Below are positions 22,729 through 35,054 of a stretch of 64,000 bases of DNA, piece after piece. The notes beneath the pieces are model-generated. The model saw nothing but the letters and a program-made list of their open reading frames with translations, searched no databases and was not told the origin of the DNA. A program made the position numbers and the translations under genes. Location of the stretch: NCBI RefSeq assembly GCF_038502225.1, contig NC_091383.1, positions 2,577,016 through 2,641,015 of the forward strand. Direction: 5' to 3'. Numbering within the stretch: the first letter of the stretch is position 1; each line of letters opens with the position of its first letter. The stretch comes from Cherax quadricarinatus (lineage: Eukaryota; Arthropoda; Malacostraca; Decapoda; Parastacidae).

Positions 22729-23626
22729 ACCTGATCTACAGCCTCCCGGCTGCCTCAGGACCTGATCTACAGCCTCCCGGCTGCCTCAGGACCTGATCTA
22801 CAGCCTCCCGGCTGCCTCAGGACCTGATCTACAGCCTCCCGGCTGCCTCAGGACCTGGTCTACAGCCTCCCGGCTGCCTCAGGACCTGATCTACAGCCTC
22901 CCAGCTGCGTCAGGACCTGATCTACAGCCTCCCAGCTGCGTCAGGACCTGATCTACAGCCTCCCGGCTGCGTCAGGACCTGATCTACAGCCTCCCAGCTG
23001 CGTCAGGACCTGATCTACAGCCTCCCAGCTGCGTCAGGACCTGATCTACAGCCTCCCGGCTGCCTCAGGACCTGATCTACAGCCTCCCGGCTGCCTCATG
23101 ACCTGGTCTACAGCCTCCCAGCTGCGTCAGGACCTGATCTACAGCCCCCCAGCTGCGTCAGGACCTGATCTACAGCCTCCCGGCTGCCTCAGGACCTGAT
23201 CTACAGCCTCCCGGCTGCCTCAGGACCTGATCTGCAACCTCCCAGCTGCCTCAGGACCTGATCTACAGCCTCCCGGCTGCCTCAGGACCTGATCTACAGC
23301 CTCCCGGCTGCCTCAGGACCTGATCTACAGCCTCCCGGCTGCCTCAGGACCTGATCTACAGCCTCCCGGCTGCGTCAGGACCTGATCTACAGCCTCCCAG
23401 CTGCGTCAGGACCTGATCTACAGCCTCCCGGCTGCCTCAGGACCTGATCTGCAACCTCCCAGCTGCCTCAGGACCTGATCTACAGCCTCCCGGCTGCCTC
23501 AGGACCTGATCTACAGCCTCCCAGCTGCCTCAGGACCTGATCTACAGCCTCCCGGCTGCCTCAGGACCTGATCTACAGCCTCCCGGCTGCCTCAGGACCT
23601 GATCTACAGCCTCCCGGCTGCCTCAA
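22729..23626. repeat. 31-bp minisatellite just after the stop codon, about 29 units
   Basis: The unit contains GGACCTGATCTACAGCCTCC followed by CGGCTGCCTCA. GCGTCA and CCAGCTG variants are interspersed. It starts 65 bp after the DIP-like stop, so it could be transcribed as 3' UTR. Confidence 0.97.
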
Positions 23627-23789
23627 TACAACTATTTACGAAACAAGTCTATCCGGTATGTCATATGTTGTACAACGAAGCCGGATGCATAGTGAAACGT
23701 AAATTACTAATGATGTTTGGCTCTATATAGAGCTTTACCATGTGATGATTTAACAAGATAATGCAGTGGTTATCACACAAGTGTAGCAC
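23627..23789. other. Short unique spacer
   Basis: No gene. It contains CTCTATATAGAGCTTTACCA, which resembles the units of the 32588-34636 satellite. Confidence 0.5.
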
Positions 23790-25855
23790 ATAACACACGG
23801 GATAACACACGGGATAACAGAGAGGATAACACACAGGATAACAGAGAGGATAACACACGGGATAACACACAGGATAACAGAGAGGATAACACACAGGATA
23901 ACAGAGAGGATAACACACGGGATAACACACAGGATAACAGAGAGGATAACACACAGGATAACAGAGAGGATAACACACGGGATAACACACAGGATAACAG
24001 AGAGGATAACACACAGGATAACAGAGAGGATAACACACGGGATAACACACAGGATAACAGAGAGGATAACACACAGGATAACAGAGAGGATAACACACGG
24101 GATAACACACAGGATAACAGAGAGGATAACACACAGGATAACACACAGGATAACACACGGGATAACACACAGGATAACAGAGAGGATAACACACAGGATA
24201 ACACACAGGATAACACACAGGATAACAAAGAGGATAACAGAGAGGATAACACACAGGATAACACACAGGATAACACACAGGATAACACACAGGATAACAC
24301 ACAGGATAACACACAGGATAACACACAGGATAACACACAGGATAACACACAGGATAACACACAGGATAACACACAGGATAACAGAGAGGATAACACACAG
24401 GATAACACACAGGATAACACACAGGATAACAGAGAGGATAACACACAGGATAACACACAGGATAACACACAGGATAACACACAGGATAACACACAGGATA
24501 ACACACAGGATAACACACAGGATAACAGAGAGGATAACACACAGGATAACACACAGGATAACACACAGGATAACACACAGGATAACACACAGGATAACAG
24601 AGAGGATAACACACAGGATAACAGAGAGGATAACACACAGGATAACAGAGAGGATAACACACAGGATAACACACAGGATAACACACAGGATAACACACAG
24701 GATAACAGAGAGGATAACACACAGGATAACAGAGAGGATAACACACAGGATAACACACAGGATAACACACAGGATAACACACAGGATAACACACAGGATA
24801 ACACACAGGATAACACACAGGATAACACACAGGATAACACACAGGATAACACACAGGATAACAGAGAGGATAACACACAGGATAACAGAGAGGATAACAC
24901 ACAGGATAACAGAGAGGATAACAGAGAGGATAACACACAGGATAACACACAGGATAACACACAGGATAACACACAGGATAACACACAGGATAACACACAG
25001 GATAACACACAGGATAACAGAGAGGATAACACACAGGATAACACACAGGATAACACACAGGATAACACACAGGATAACACACAGGATAACACACAGGATA
25101 ACAGAGAGGATAACACACAGGATAACACACAGGATAACACACAGGATAACACACAGGATAACACACAGGATAACACACAGGATAACACACAGGATAACAG
25201 AGAGGATAACACACAGGATAACAGAGAGGATAACACACAGGATAACAGAGAGGATAACACACAGGATAACAGAGAGGATAACACACAGGATAACACACAG
25301 GATAACACACAGGATAACACACAGGATAACACACAGGATAACACACAGGATAACACACAGGATAACAGAGAGGATAACACACAGGATAACAGAGAGGATA
25401 ACACACAGGATAACACACAGGATAACACACAGGATAACACACAGGATAACACACAGGATAACAGAGAGGATAACACACAGGATAACAGAGAGGATAACAC
25501 ACAGGATAACACACAGGATAACACACAGGATAACACACAGGATAACACACAGGATAACACACAGGATAACACACAGGATAACACACAGGATAACACACAG
25601 GATAACACACAGGATAACACACAGGATAACAGAGAGGATAACACACAGGATAACACACAGGATAACAGAGAGGATAACACACAGGATAACAGAGAGGATA
25701 ACACACAGGATAACAGAGAGGATAACACACAAGATAACACACAGGATAACACACAAGATAACACACAGGATAACAGAGAGGATAACACACAGGATAACAG
25801 AGAGGATAACACACAGGATAACACACAGGATAACAGAGAGGATAACACACAGGAT
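23790..25855. repeat. 12-bp satellite (GATAACACACAG), left part, about 172 units
   Basis: 12-mers GATAACACACAG, GATAACAGAGAG and GATAACACACGG. From 23797 to about 24130 they form a regular 60-bp pentamer. The 690-750-residue open frames on the minus strand are translations of the array. The array continues at 28247 beyond an inserted LTR element. Confidence 0.98.
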
Positions 25856-26171
25856 TATAACGGGATTGTTTGGTAGGTGCTGCAAGCGGGTGGTTAATGA
25901 TCAACATCTTCGGAGGCTTCTTCGTTTATTGTTAAGTCGTAGTGGGTCTACAGGCTTGTGTTGTGCCCATGGCCCGGCAGGGCCATGCCCACGAGAGAGA
26001 GTTGGGAGTACTTGTGTCTTGCTGCTAGGCTGCTGTGTGAGTGAGGGAGAGGCAAGTCTGGGCATACTGAAGTGGCAAGGCCTATAGATGGCAGCACCAG
26101 CATGGCGCGACATATGAACTAAGCTGGCAGACAACATGGGCTGTCTGTGCAGACAGTACAGGCTGTCTACA
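25856..26171 (-). repeat. LTR, left copy (3' LTR of the minus-strand element)
   Basis: Near-identical to 27935-28246 by eye, including TTCGTTTATTGTTAAGTCGT and GGCAAGTCTGGGCATACTGA. It carries the AATAAA polyadenylation motif on the minus strand. Confidence 0.88.
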
Positions 26172-27087
26172 TACGCTCGGCCACCTACCGCGCGTCGTCC
26201 CGACGCGACAATACTGGTGGTAAAAGAAACTCGGTCTCTCTCTCGTAGGAACAGGGCACAGAACACAAAATAAAAACATATATATACATATGGACATGGA
26301 AAAAAAACTTCCTACAGGGAGGGACACTTCTCGACTGGTACTGTCGCTGGGCTGTCACTGCCGGTGAGCGTGGAGCGAGTTGTGGAGCAAGACGTGGCAG
26401 AGACGACTGGGCGAAACATCTGGGAGTCGTAACATCATACACCAGACTGCAGTGAGAGAGCTAGCAGTCAAAGTGACATCTTCTTTGTGCAGGCTGCTCA
26501 CTGAAGCTTGTGACACGAGGCTGAGACAGCGCCTGCTGACAGGGCTGGCTGCGGCTTGACGAGTATCATCTCTCCACAGTTGGAGTTATAGCAGATGTTA
26601 GTCTAAGCGTCCCCAGACTTGTTTCTCTACATATAACTGCACTCTGACGGTCTGGAGGTGAAGTGAAACAAATCTCGATGGGAATCGTAGCAAGTATGAT
26701 TCTGCAGAACATCACGAGCGACGAGCATAAAAGCTTTCTGTACAAGAGGGCTCATACGCTCAGGGCTGAGAAATCAGCTGTCAAACACACTGGTCACACG
26801 GGTGACTTAACACAGTGGTGCTACTCAGGTCTGGCTCAGACCTCACTGGACACACGGAAACTTTAAAAACACACACCGCGGTATAACATGGCTTAAACTA
26901 GCAGATGATACTTTTCTGTGCATAAAACTGACTAAGACATATACTAAAATGTGAGAACACTGACTGAGAGGAATTAATTAACACACGACATATATTTTCT
27001 CTCAATCTTCTCGACAATACTAAAATAATTACTAGAAACACTCGATGTGACATCATGTGATGTCAGGCGTGATGACATCAGCAGCAC

Positions 27088-27213
27088 TGACGTCAGCAGA
27101 CATCTCGAGGTGACGTCAGCAGACATCTCGAGGTGACGTCAGCAGACATCTCGAGGTGACGTCAGGCAGACACCGTGACGTCATGAAGTCGGGCAGCATC
27201 GTGGGTGACGTCA
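27088..27213. promoter_or_regulatory. Cluster of six perfect TGACGTCA (CRE-type) octamers
   Basis: TGACGTCA occurs at 27088, 27111, 27134, 27157, 27176 and 27206. The first four are exactly 23 bp apart as part of a small tandem repeat with GCAGACATCTCGAGG. TGACGTCA is the palindromic CREB/ATF binding site. The cluster lies in the interior of the LTR element. Regulatory activity is inferred from motif density only. Confidence 0.55.
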
Positions 27214-27934
27214 ATGTGATGCGGGCAGCAGACCACAGCGTGTGGCCTGGGACATCTGGTAACTCACGTAGCTCGTAGGTCTACGTGACATCGCCCACAC
27301 CCATGTGGCGTCGTGATCCACGTGGCGTCGTGATCTATGTGGCATGCTGGTCCACGTAGCTTCGAGTGGCCTTGGGCACTCGGATACACAGCTCTGGCAA
27401 TGAATTCACACGAAAAACAGCAGAAAACACAGCAGAGGGAGTGGGCAGTGGTGAGTGTATGGTAGTGTGGTGGCGAGGAGCGTGCGTGAGTGTATGGCAG
27501 GGCGGGCATCTGGCCATTCCTCCTCCTCCTCCTCCACCCACAAACACGTGGAGAAGCTCACACTGGACGCAGAAATCACCACAAAACTCACCTCTGGCTT
27601 GCTGAAACAGCTGTGCTGAGCTGAACAACAACAGCAGCAACATACAAGTGACGCTGAACATGTGACTTGAGAAACAGCGTGGGACACTGTAGCGTGGGAC
27701 GCTGTAGCGTGGGGTCACTGTGACGCCACTCACAATTCTCGAAGAAATTCGGCAAATTTCGGCTGGATCCTGCTTGTGCCTGTGTCTGGATGCGCAAACG
27801 TGCAGACACGACATCAGGATAACTCGTTGAGAGACGGATGCTTCTTGTATGGGATGATGAAGTGAAGATGACTTCATCCCTCTTCCTTCCTCGCTTTGGG
27901 CAAACACACTGCTGCGACCACCGCTGGTACCATT

Positions 27935-28246
27935 TATAACGAGGTTATTTGGTATTCTGGTAGCGGGGAGTTAATGATACATCTTCGGAGGCTTCTTCGT
28001 TTATTGTTAAGTCGTAGTGGGTCTACAGGCTTGTGTTGTGCCCATGGCCCGGCAGGGCCATGGGCACGAGAGAGAGCTGGGAGGCCTTGTGTCTTGCTGC
28101 TAGGCCGCTGTGTGATTGAGGGAGAGGCAAGTCTGGGCATACTGAAATGGCAAGGCCTATAGGTGGCAGCACCAGCATGGCGCGAAATATGAACTAAGCT
28201 GGCAGACAGCATGGGCTGTCTGTGCAGACAGTACAGGCTGTCTACA
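27935..28246 (-). repeat. LTR, right copy (5' LTR of the minus-strand element)
   Basis: Direct repeat of 25856-26171 with a few substitutions and small indels. It is flanked inside by the possible primer-binding site and outside by the GGAT duplication. Confidence 0.88.
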
Positions 28247-28710
28247 GGATAACAGAGAGGATAACACACAGGATAACAGAGAGGATAACACACAGGATAA
28301 CAGAGAGGATAACAGAGAGGATAACAGAGAGGACAACAGAGAGGATAACAGAGAGGATAACACACAGGATAACAGAGAGGATAACAGAGAGGACAACAGA
28401 GAGGATAACAGAGAGGACAACAGAGAGGATAACAGAGAGGATAACACACAGGATAACAGAGAGGATAACACACAGGATAACAGAGAGGATAACACACAGG
28501 ATAACAGAGAGGATAACACACAGGATAACAGAGAGGATAACACACAGGATAACAGAGAGGATAACACACAGGATAACAGAGAGGATAACACAGGATAACA
28601 GAGAGGATAACACACAGGATAACAGAGAGGATAACACACAGGATAACAGAGAGGATAACACACAGGATAACAGAGAGGATAACACACAGGATAACAGAGA
28701 GGATAACACA
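28247..28710. repeat. 12-bp satellite, right part
   Basis: GATAACAGAGAG and GATAACACACAG alternate as 24-mers, with GGACAAC variants near 28331-28425. It is the continuation of the 23790-25855 array. Confidence 0.97.
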
Positions 28711-28730
28711 GTCATGATACTGTTTGATTA

Positions 28731-28732
<2 letters not shown>

Positions 28733-28819
<87 letters not shown>

Positions 28820-28820
28820 G
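28733..28820. repeat. (GA)n microsatellite
   Basis: GA dinucleotides ending at the LINE fragment. Confidence 0.97.
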
Positions 28821-28912
28821 CAGCATAATGATGTCAACGAGATAAAGTCAGTTGATCAAATGAAAATGCTGGCCCACAGATGGCTCCAACTTTATCCTGT
28901 TCCCTACTTGTA
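28821..28912 (+). mobile_element. LINE 3'-end fragment (inverted relative to 31402-32335)
   Basis: Encodes H-N-D-V-N-E-I-K-S-V-D-Q-M-K-M-L-A-H-R-W-L-Q-L. This is the same C-terminus as the minus-strand LINE at 31402-31495. It breaks off at CCTACTTGTATG, where the 39-bp satellite begins. Confidence 0.85.
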
Positions 28913-30267
28913 TGTTTATATAACACGGTCGTTATATTAAGAACCCCACAATGTTTATATAACACGGTCGTTATATTAAGAACCCCACAATGTTTATATA
29001 ACACGGTCGTTATATTAAGAACCCCACAATGTTTATATAACACGGTCGTTATATTAAGAACCCCACAATGTTTATATAACACGGTCGTTATATTAAGAAC
29101 CCCACAATGTTTATATAACACGGTCGTTATATTAAGAACCCCACAATGTTTATATAACACGGTCGTTATATTAAGAACCCCACAATGTTTATATAACACG
29201 GTCGTTATATTAAGAACCCCACAATGTTTATATAACACGGTCGTTATATTAAGAACCCCACAATGTTTATATAACACGGTCGTTATATTAAGAACCCCAC
29301 AATGTTTATATAACACGGTCGTTATATTAAGAACCCCACAATGTTTATATAACACGGTCGTTATATTAAGAACCCCACAATGTTTATATAACACGGTCGT
29401 TATATTAAGAACCCCACAATGTTTATATAACACGGTCGTTATATTAAGAACTCCACAATGTTTATATAACACGGTCGTTATATTAAGAACCCCACAATGT
29501 TTATATAACACGGTCGTTATATTAAGAACCCCACAATGTTTATATAACACGGTCGTTATATTAAGAACCGCACAATGTTTATATAACACGGTCGTTATAT
29601 TAAGAACCGCACAATGTTTATATAACACGGTCGTTATATTAAGAACCCCACAATGTTTATATAACACGGTCGTTATATTAAGAACCCCACAATGTTTATA
29701 TAACACGGTCGTTATATTAAGAACCCCACAATGTTTATATAACACGGTCGTTATATTAAGAACCCCACAATGTTTATATAACACGGTCGTTATATTAAGA
29801 ACCCCACAATGTTTATATAACACGTTCGTTATATTAAGAACCCCACAATGTTTATATAACACGGTCGTTATATTAAGAACCCCACAATGTTTATATAACA
29901 CGGTCGTTATATTAAGAACCCCACAATGTTTATATAACACGGTCGTTATATTAAGAACCCCACAATGTTTATATAACACGGTCGTTATATTAAGAACCCC
30001 ACAATGTTTATATAACACGGTCGTTATATTAAGAACCCCACAATGTTTATATAACACGGTCGTTATATTAAGAACCCCACAATGTTTATATAACACGGTC
30101 GTTATATTAAGAACCCCACAATGTTTATATAACACGGTCGTTATATTAAGAACCCCACAATGTTTATATAACACGGTCGTTATATTAAGAACCCCACAAT
30201 GTTTATATAACACGGTCGTTATATTAAGAACCCCACAATGTTTATATAAGACGGTCGTTATACTAAG
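28913..30267. repeat. 39-bp satellite, about 35 units
   Basis: The unit contains TGTTTATATAACACGGTCGT followed by TATATTAAGAACCCCACAA. It holds the inverted repeat ATATAAC-acggtc-GTTATAT. Units are almost identical; the few variants include CCGCACAA twice, ACGTTCG once and CTCCACAA once. Open frames of about 490-520 residues on both strands come from the 39-bp period being a multiple of 3. Confidence 0.98.
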
Positions 30268-30504
30268 TGTATCATTATATAATATTTGTCTTTGTAATGT
30301 GTTAATGTTAACGTATTTTAGAGGGAGTAATAGTGTCTGACGGGGCGCTAAACCCGCATGGGTGATGCAGGGAGAGGTGGAGGCTCGATCCACCGTTCGC
30401 TAAAACCCGTATGGACACACACTGTTGCTAATATGAACTTAACTTGTCTTAGTGTCAAGTTATTAATAAATAACCAGAGAATATTACTGTATTTATTATC
30501 CTCC

Positions 30505-31080
30505 TGTTGTTGCTACCGTTACTGTTATTGCTACCGTTGTTGCTATTGTTGCTACTGTTGTTCCTGTTGTTGCTATTGTTGCTACCGTTGTTACTGTTGT
30601 TGCTACCATTGTTGCTGTTGTTGCTACCGTTACTGTTATTGCTATTGTTTCTACCGTTGTTGCTGTTGTTGCTATTGTTGCTACCGTTGTTACTGTTGTT
30701 GCTACCATTGTTGTTGTTGCTACCGTTACTGTTATTGCTACCGTTGTTGCTATTGTTGCTACCGTTGTTACTGTTGTTGCTACCATTGTTGCTACCGTTG
30801 TAACTGTTGTTGCTACCATTACTGTTATTGCTACCGTTGTTGCTATTGTTGCTACCGGTGTTGCTGTTGTTGCTATTGTTGCTACCGTTGTTACTGTTGT
30901 TTTAACCGTTGTTACTGTTGCTGCCGTTGTTGTTGCAGTTGTTTTAACCGTTGTTACTGTTGCTTTAACCTTCTTACTGTTGCTGCTGCCGTTGTTGTTA
31001 CCGTTGCTGCTGTTTGAACCGTTGTTACCGTTGTAGTTACTGTTGTTTTAACCCTTGTTATTACGGTTGCTGTTACTTCT
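30505..31080. repeat. Imperfect trinucleotide array (GTTGCTACC-type)
   Basis: GTT, GCT, ACC and ATT triplets in a purine/pyrimidine-biased order, with longer repeated blocks of about 60-100 bp. Just upstream (30330-30400) is GGGGCGCTAAACCCGCATGG, a fragment of the SINE-like family seen at 33300, 34180 and 38610. Confidence 0.92.
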
Positions 31081-31096
31081 GATGTTAGTGATGTCA

Positions 31097-31218
<122 letters not shown>

Positions 31219-31238
31219 AACTCTCTCTCTCTGTCTCT

Positions 31239-31269
<31 letters not shown>

Positions 31270-31401
31270 TTTACACAGGGTTTGACAAGGTTAAGGATCC
31301 CTAGCTATATTGACAGCCATATTACAGGTTAAGTATTCCTAACTTTATTGGCAAGCTAAGAGCTGTTACCTACATCAGCTTATTTGAAAGCATTTTTATT
31401 G

Positions 31402-32335
31402 TTATGAGACATACAAGTAGGGAACAGGATGAAGTTGGAGCCATCTGTGGGCCAGCATTTTCATTTGATCAACTGACTTTATCTCGTTGACATCATTATG
31501 CTGTACGAATGTGTTCCATACTCGAGTCATCCTGGGTATGTATGATCTCAGATGGAGTGATGTTCTGGAGAAGGGTACAGCCAGAGTGAAGTTGCTGCTG
31601 GCTGCCCGTCTTGTGGCATAAAAGCTTGTTTCACGCTGTCCTCGAAGTGGATCCAAGTGTGGTATTTTGACAATATTGGCCTTGTACATAACAGTAAGGC
31701 CACCCACATCCCTCCTATGTTGAAGGCTCTGCTGAAATGACAGATCTATCCAGGATGGGTCCAGGCGAGAGATGAGACGTCTTGCTCTGTTCTCTACTCT
31801 GTCAAGCAGTCGCAGATGAGAGGGGGGGGGGAGGCAAACCAAGAAAGTGGAGCATACTCAAGGTGTGAGCGTACTTGTGCCTCGTACAGGATCTTGCAAC
31901 CCCTACTGTCAAGCAGATGCGAGATACGGCGAAGTGCTGTAAGCTTCCTGGCTGCCTTGTTTGCAAGATTTACAACATGGTTCTTCATGGTTAGTTTGGA
32001 GTCAAATTTCACCCCAAGGATATCAACTTCTTCTCCAGGTGCCAACATCGTCCCATTCATCCTTACTACTGCACCAGCATTACCATCATGGTGCCTAGAG
32101 ACGATCATCATTTGCGTTTTCTCAGGTGCAAATGTTACTTGCCATCTATTTCCCCAAGCTGATATAGCTCTCAGCTGGTGATTGATGTAGCTTTGAGCAG
32201 CTGGCATTTCTTCTCTTGGATAAGTGAATGTCAGTGTACAGTCGTCTGCATATGCATGTGATTCTGGGATGAGATGAAGAAGGTCGTTGAAGTAGACATT
32301 CCATAACAATGGACCCAGCACACTTCCTTCTCTCT
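31402..32335 (-). mobile_element. Non-LTR retrotransposon RT fragment with YADD motif
   Basis: On the minus strand the frame reads S-V-L-G-P-L-L-W-N-V-Y-F-N-D-L-L, then H-A-Y-A-D-D-C-T-L-T (the RT catalytic YADD), then V-D-I-L-G-V-K-F-D-S and L-E-Y-A-P-L-S-W. It changes frame near 31815-31840, at a run of ten Gs, and resumes as D-R-V-E-N-R-A-R-R-L-I to a stop near 31402. It is a 5'-truncated, frameshifted jockey/CR1-group element. Its 5' side ends in (TC)n. Confidence 0.88.
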
Positions 32336-32434
32336 CTCTCTCTCTGTCTCTCTCTCTCTCTGTCTCTCTCTCTGTCTCTCTCTCTCTGTCTCTCTCTCTC
32401 TCTCTGTCCCTCTCTCTCTGTCTCTCTCTCTCTG

Positions 32435-32466
<32 letters not shown>

Positions 32467-32488
32467 CCTCTCTCTCTCTCTTTGATCT
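32328..32488. repeat. (TC)n with TGTC variants
   Basis: Pyrimidine microsatellite joined to the truncated LINE. The Arg/Glu-rich minus frames are artefacts. Confidence 0.96.
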
Positions 32489-32587
32489 CTCTCACTCAAT
32501 ATATTACCTCATCTCTTCACAGACTTCCTGCCCCCTCGTCCATTCGCGTTTAGCGCTTCTTAATGATATTTGCATGAGGGTAGACCA

Positions 32588-34636
32588 ACTCTATATAGAG
32601 CTTTATGTTTCACTTTTTGTAGAGCTTTACGTTCCACTCTGTGTAAAGCTTTATGCTTCACTCTGTGTAAAGCTTTATGCTTCACTGTGTAAAGCTTTAT
32701 GCTTCACTCTGTGTAGAGCTTTATGTTCCACTCTGTGTAGAGCTTTATGTTCCACTGTGTAGAGCTTTATGTTCCACTGTGTAGAGCTTTATGTTCCACT
32801 CTGTGTAGAGCTTTATGTTCCACTGTGTAGAGCTTTATGTTCCACTGTGTAGAGCTTTATGTTCCACTCTGTGTAGAGCTTTATGTTCCACTGTGTAGAG
32901 CTTTATGTTCCACTGTGTAGAGCTTTATGTTCCACTGTGTAGAGCTTTATGTTCCACTCTGTGTACATCTTTATTATGTTCCACTCTGTGTACATCTTTA
33001 TTATGTTCCACTCTGTGTACATCTTTATTATGTTCCACTCTGTGTACATCTTTATTATGTTCCACTCTGTGTAGAGCTTCATGTTCCACTCTGTGTAGAG
33101 CTTTATGTTCCACTGTGTAGAGCTTTATGTTCCACTGTGTAGAGCTTTATGTTCCACTCTGTGTAGAGCTTTATGTTTCACTCTGTGTAGAGCTTTATGT
33201 TCCACTCTGTGTAGAGCTTTACCATGTTTCACTCTGTGTAGAGCTTTATGTTTCACTCTGTGTAGAGCTTTATGTTCCACTCTGTGTAGATTATTATAAT
33301 AAAGGGGGAAGCGCTAAACCCGGAGGATTATACAGCTCCACTGTGTAGAGCTTTACCATGTTTCACTCTGTGTAGAGCTTTACCATGTTCCACTCTGTGT
33401 AGAGCTTCATGTTCCACTCTGTGTAGAGCTTTATCATGTTTCACTCTGTGTAGAGCTTTACCATGTTTCACTCTGTGTAGAGCTTTATGTTCCACTCTGT
33501 GTAGAGCTTTATCATGTTCCACTCTGTGTAGAGCTTTATCATGTTCCACTCTGTGTAGAGCTTTACCATGTTTCACTCTGTGTAGAGCTTTATCATGTTC
33601 CACTCTGTGTAGAGCTTTACCATGTTTCACTCTGTGTAGAGCTTTATGTTCCACTCTGTGTAGAGCTTCATGTTCCGCTGTGTAGAGCTTTATGTTCCAC
33701 TCTGTGTAGAGCTTTACCATGTTTCACTCTGTGTAGAGCTTTATGTTCCACTCTCTGTAGAGCTTCATGTTCCGCTCTTTGTAGAGCTTTATGTTCCACT
33801 CTGTGTAGAGCTTTACCATGTTCCACTCTGTGTAGAGCTTTACCATGTTCCACTCTGTGTAGAGTTTTACCATGTTCCACTCTGTAGAGCTTTATGTTCC
33901 ACTCTGTGTAGAGCTTTACCATGTTTCACTTTGTGTAGAGCTTTATGTTCCACTGTGTAGAGCTTTATGTTCCACTCTGTGTAGAGCTTTACCATGTTTC
34001 ACTCTGTGTAGAGCTTTATCATGTTCCACTATGTGTAAGCTTTATGTTCCACTCTGTGTAGAGCTTTATCATGTTCCACTCTGTGTAGAGCTTTACCATG
34101 TTTCACTCTTTGTAGAGCTTTATTTTATCATGTTCCACTCTGTGTAGATTATAATAATTATAATAATCAAGGGGGTAGCGCTAAACCCGGAGGATTATAC
34201 AGCACCTGGGGGGGGATGTGGAAGGCATTCAGGCTTAATTCGGGGAACTGGAGCACAGATCCAATTCCCTAAATCAAGAGCCCCTCACCAACATCAAGGA
34301 ACCTTCCTTGAGGGGACTCTGTGTAGAGCTTTACCATGTTTCACTCTGTGTAGAGCTTTATGTTCCACTCTGTGAAGAGCTTTACCATGTTTCACTCTGT
34401 GTAGAGCTTTATGTTCCACTCTGTGTAGAGCTTCATGTTCCGCTCTGTGTAGAGCTTTATGTTCCACTCTGTGTAGAGCTTTATCATGTTCCACTCTGTG
34501 TAGAGCTTTATGTTCCACTGTGTAGAGCTTTACCATGTTTCACTGTGTAGAGCTTTATGTTCCACTCTGTGTAGAGCTTTACCATGTTTCACTCTGTGTA
34601 GAGCTTTATGTTCCACTCTGTGTAGAGCTTTATCAA
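32588..34636. repeat. 24/27-bp satellite, about 80 units
   Basis: The 24-mer is AGCTTTATGTTCCACTCTGT plus GTAG. A 27-mer has ATCATG or ACCATG in place of ATG, and 22-mers lack CT. A sub-block of CATCTTTATT units lies at 32966-33065. The array is broken by repeat fragments at 33285-33340 and 34143-34317. It ends in an inverted copy (TGATAAAGCTCTACACAGC at 34645). Confidence 0.97.
34143..34317 (+). mobile_element. SINE-like interspersed repeat
   Basis: Contains GCGCTAAACCCGGAGGATTA, then ATGTGGAAGGCATTCAGGC and CATCAAGGAACCTTCCTTGAG, preceded by ATAATAATTATAATAATC. Related pieces lie at 33285-33340, 38585-38690, 41455-41615 and 62870-62940. This copy sits inside the 24/27-bp satellite. Confidence 0.75.
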
Positions 34637-34938
34637 GCCATGATAAAGCTCTACACAGCAGTGCTATCAGGAAGATTATTTAATATGCATCACGGAGGAG
34701 TCTTGGTCCCCTTACATTACTGCTGGTTCAGTAATATCTGGACCAGGATCCCCTGGCATGCCACTGTAGGTTCACCCTTGTACAGGCGCGCTCTCTCTCT
34801 CCCTCTCTCTGTCTCTCTCTCTCTCCCTCTCTCTCTTTGTTAGTACTCGGGGCCAGGAGCTATGACTCGACCCCTTCCAACATATGTAAGGTAGTAATTG
34901 GTGCGAGCTCCGGGGCCAGCTGTGTGGTCTGGCCAGCT

Positions 34939-34954
34939 GTGTGTGTGTGTGTGT

Positions 34955-35026
<72 letters not shown>
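34939..35026. repeat. (GT)n microsatellite
   Basis: GT dinucleotides, flanked on the left (34790-34840) by (CT)n and by LINE-tail motifs. Confidence 0.97.
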
Positions 35027-35029
<3 letters not shown>

Positions 35030-35054
35030 CATTCCCTTGTTGCACTTACATGTA

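Larger units (their letters stand above)
25856..28246 (-). mobile_element. Non-coding LTR retrotransposon (TRIM/LARD-like) inserted in the 12-bp satellite
   Basis: Two direct repeats of about 315 bp (25856-26171 and 27935-28246) flank about 1.76 kb. The 4-bp direct repeat GGAT (25852-25855 and 28247-28250) is a target duplication, and both sides are the same 12-bp satellite. Read on the minus strand, the LTR begins TGTAGACAGCC, contains AATAAA, ends near CGTTATA, and is followed by TGGTACCAGCGG, a possible primer-binding site. A 4-bp duplication fits Gypsy-type integration. No gag or pol is visible. The minus ORF 27335-27907 (190 aa) has no recognisable domain, so the element is probably non-autonomous. 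Confidence 0.85.

Noticed and set aside
23661..25907. 690-750-residue Cys/Tyr/Pro- or Leu/Ser-rich frames on the minus strand
   Set aside because: Direct translation of the 12-bp satellite; three frames are open simultaneously.
27335..27907. 190-residue minus-strand frame in the LTR element as a gag-like protein
   Set aside because: No recognisable gag, protease or RT motif; composition is low-complexity in part.
28834..30393. Roughly 500-residue frames on both strands
   Set aside because: Product of the 39-bp satellite with two LINE-derived ends.
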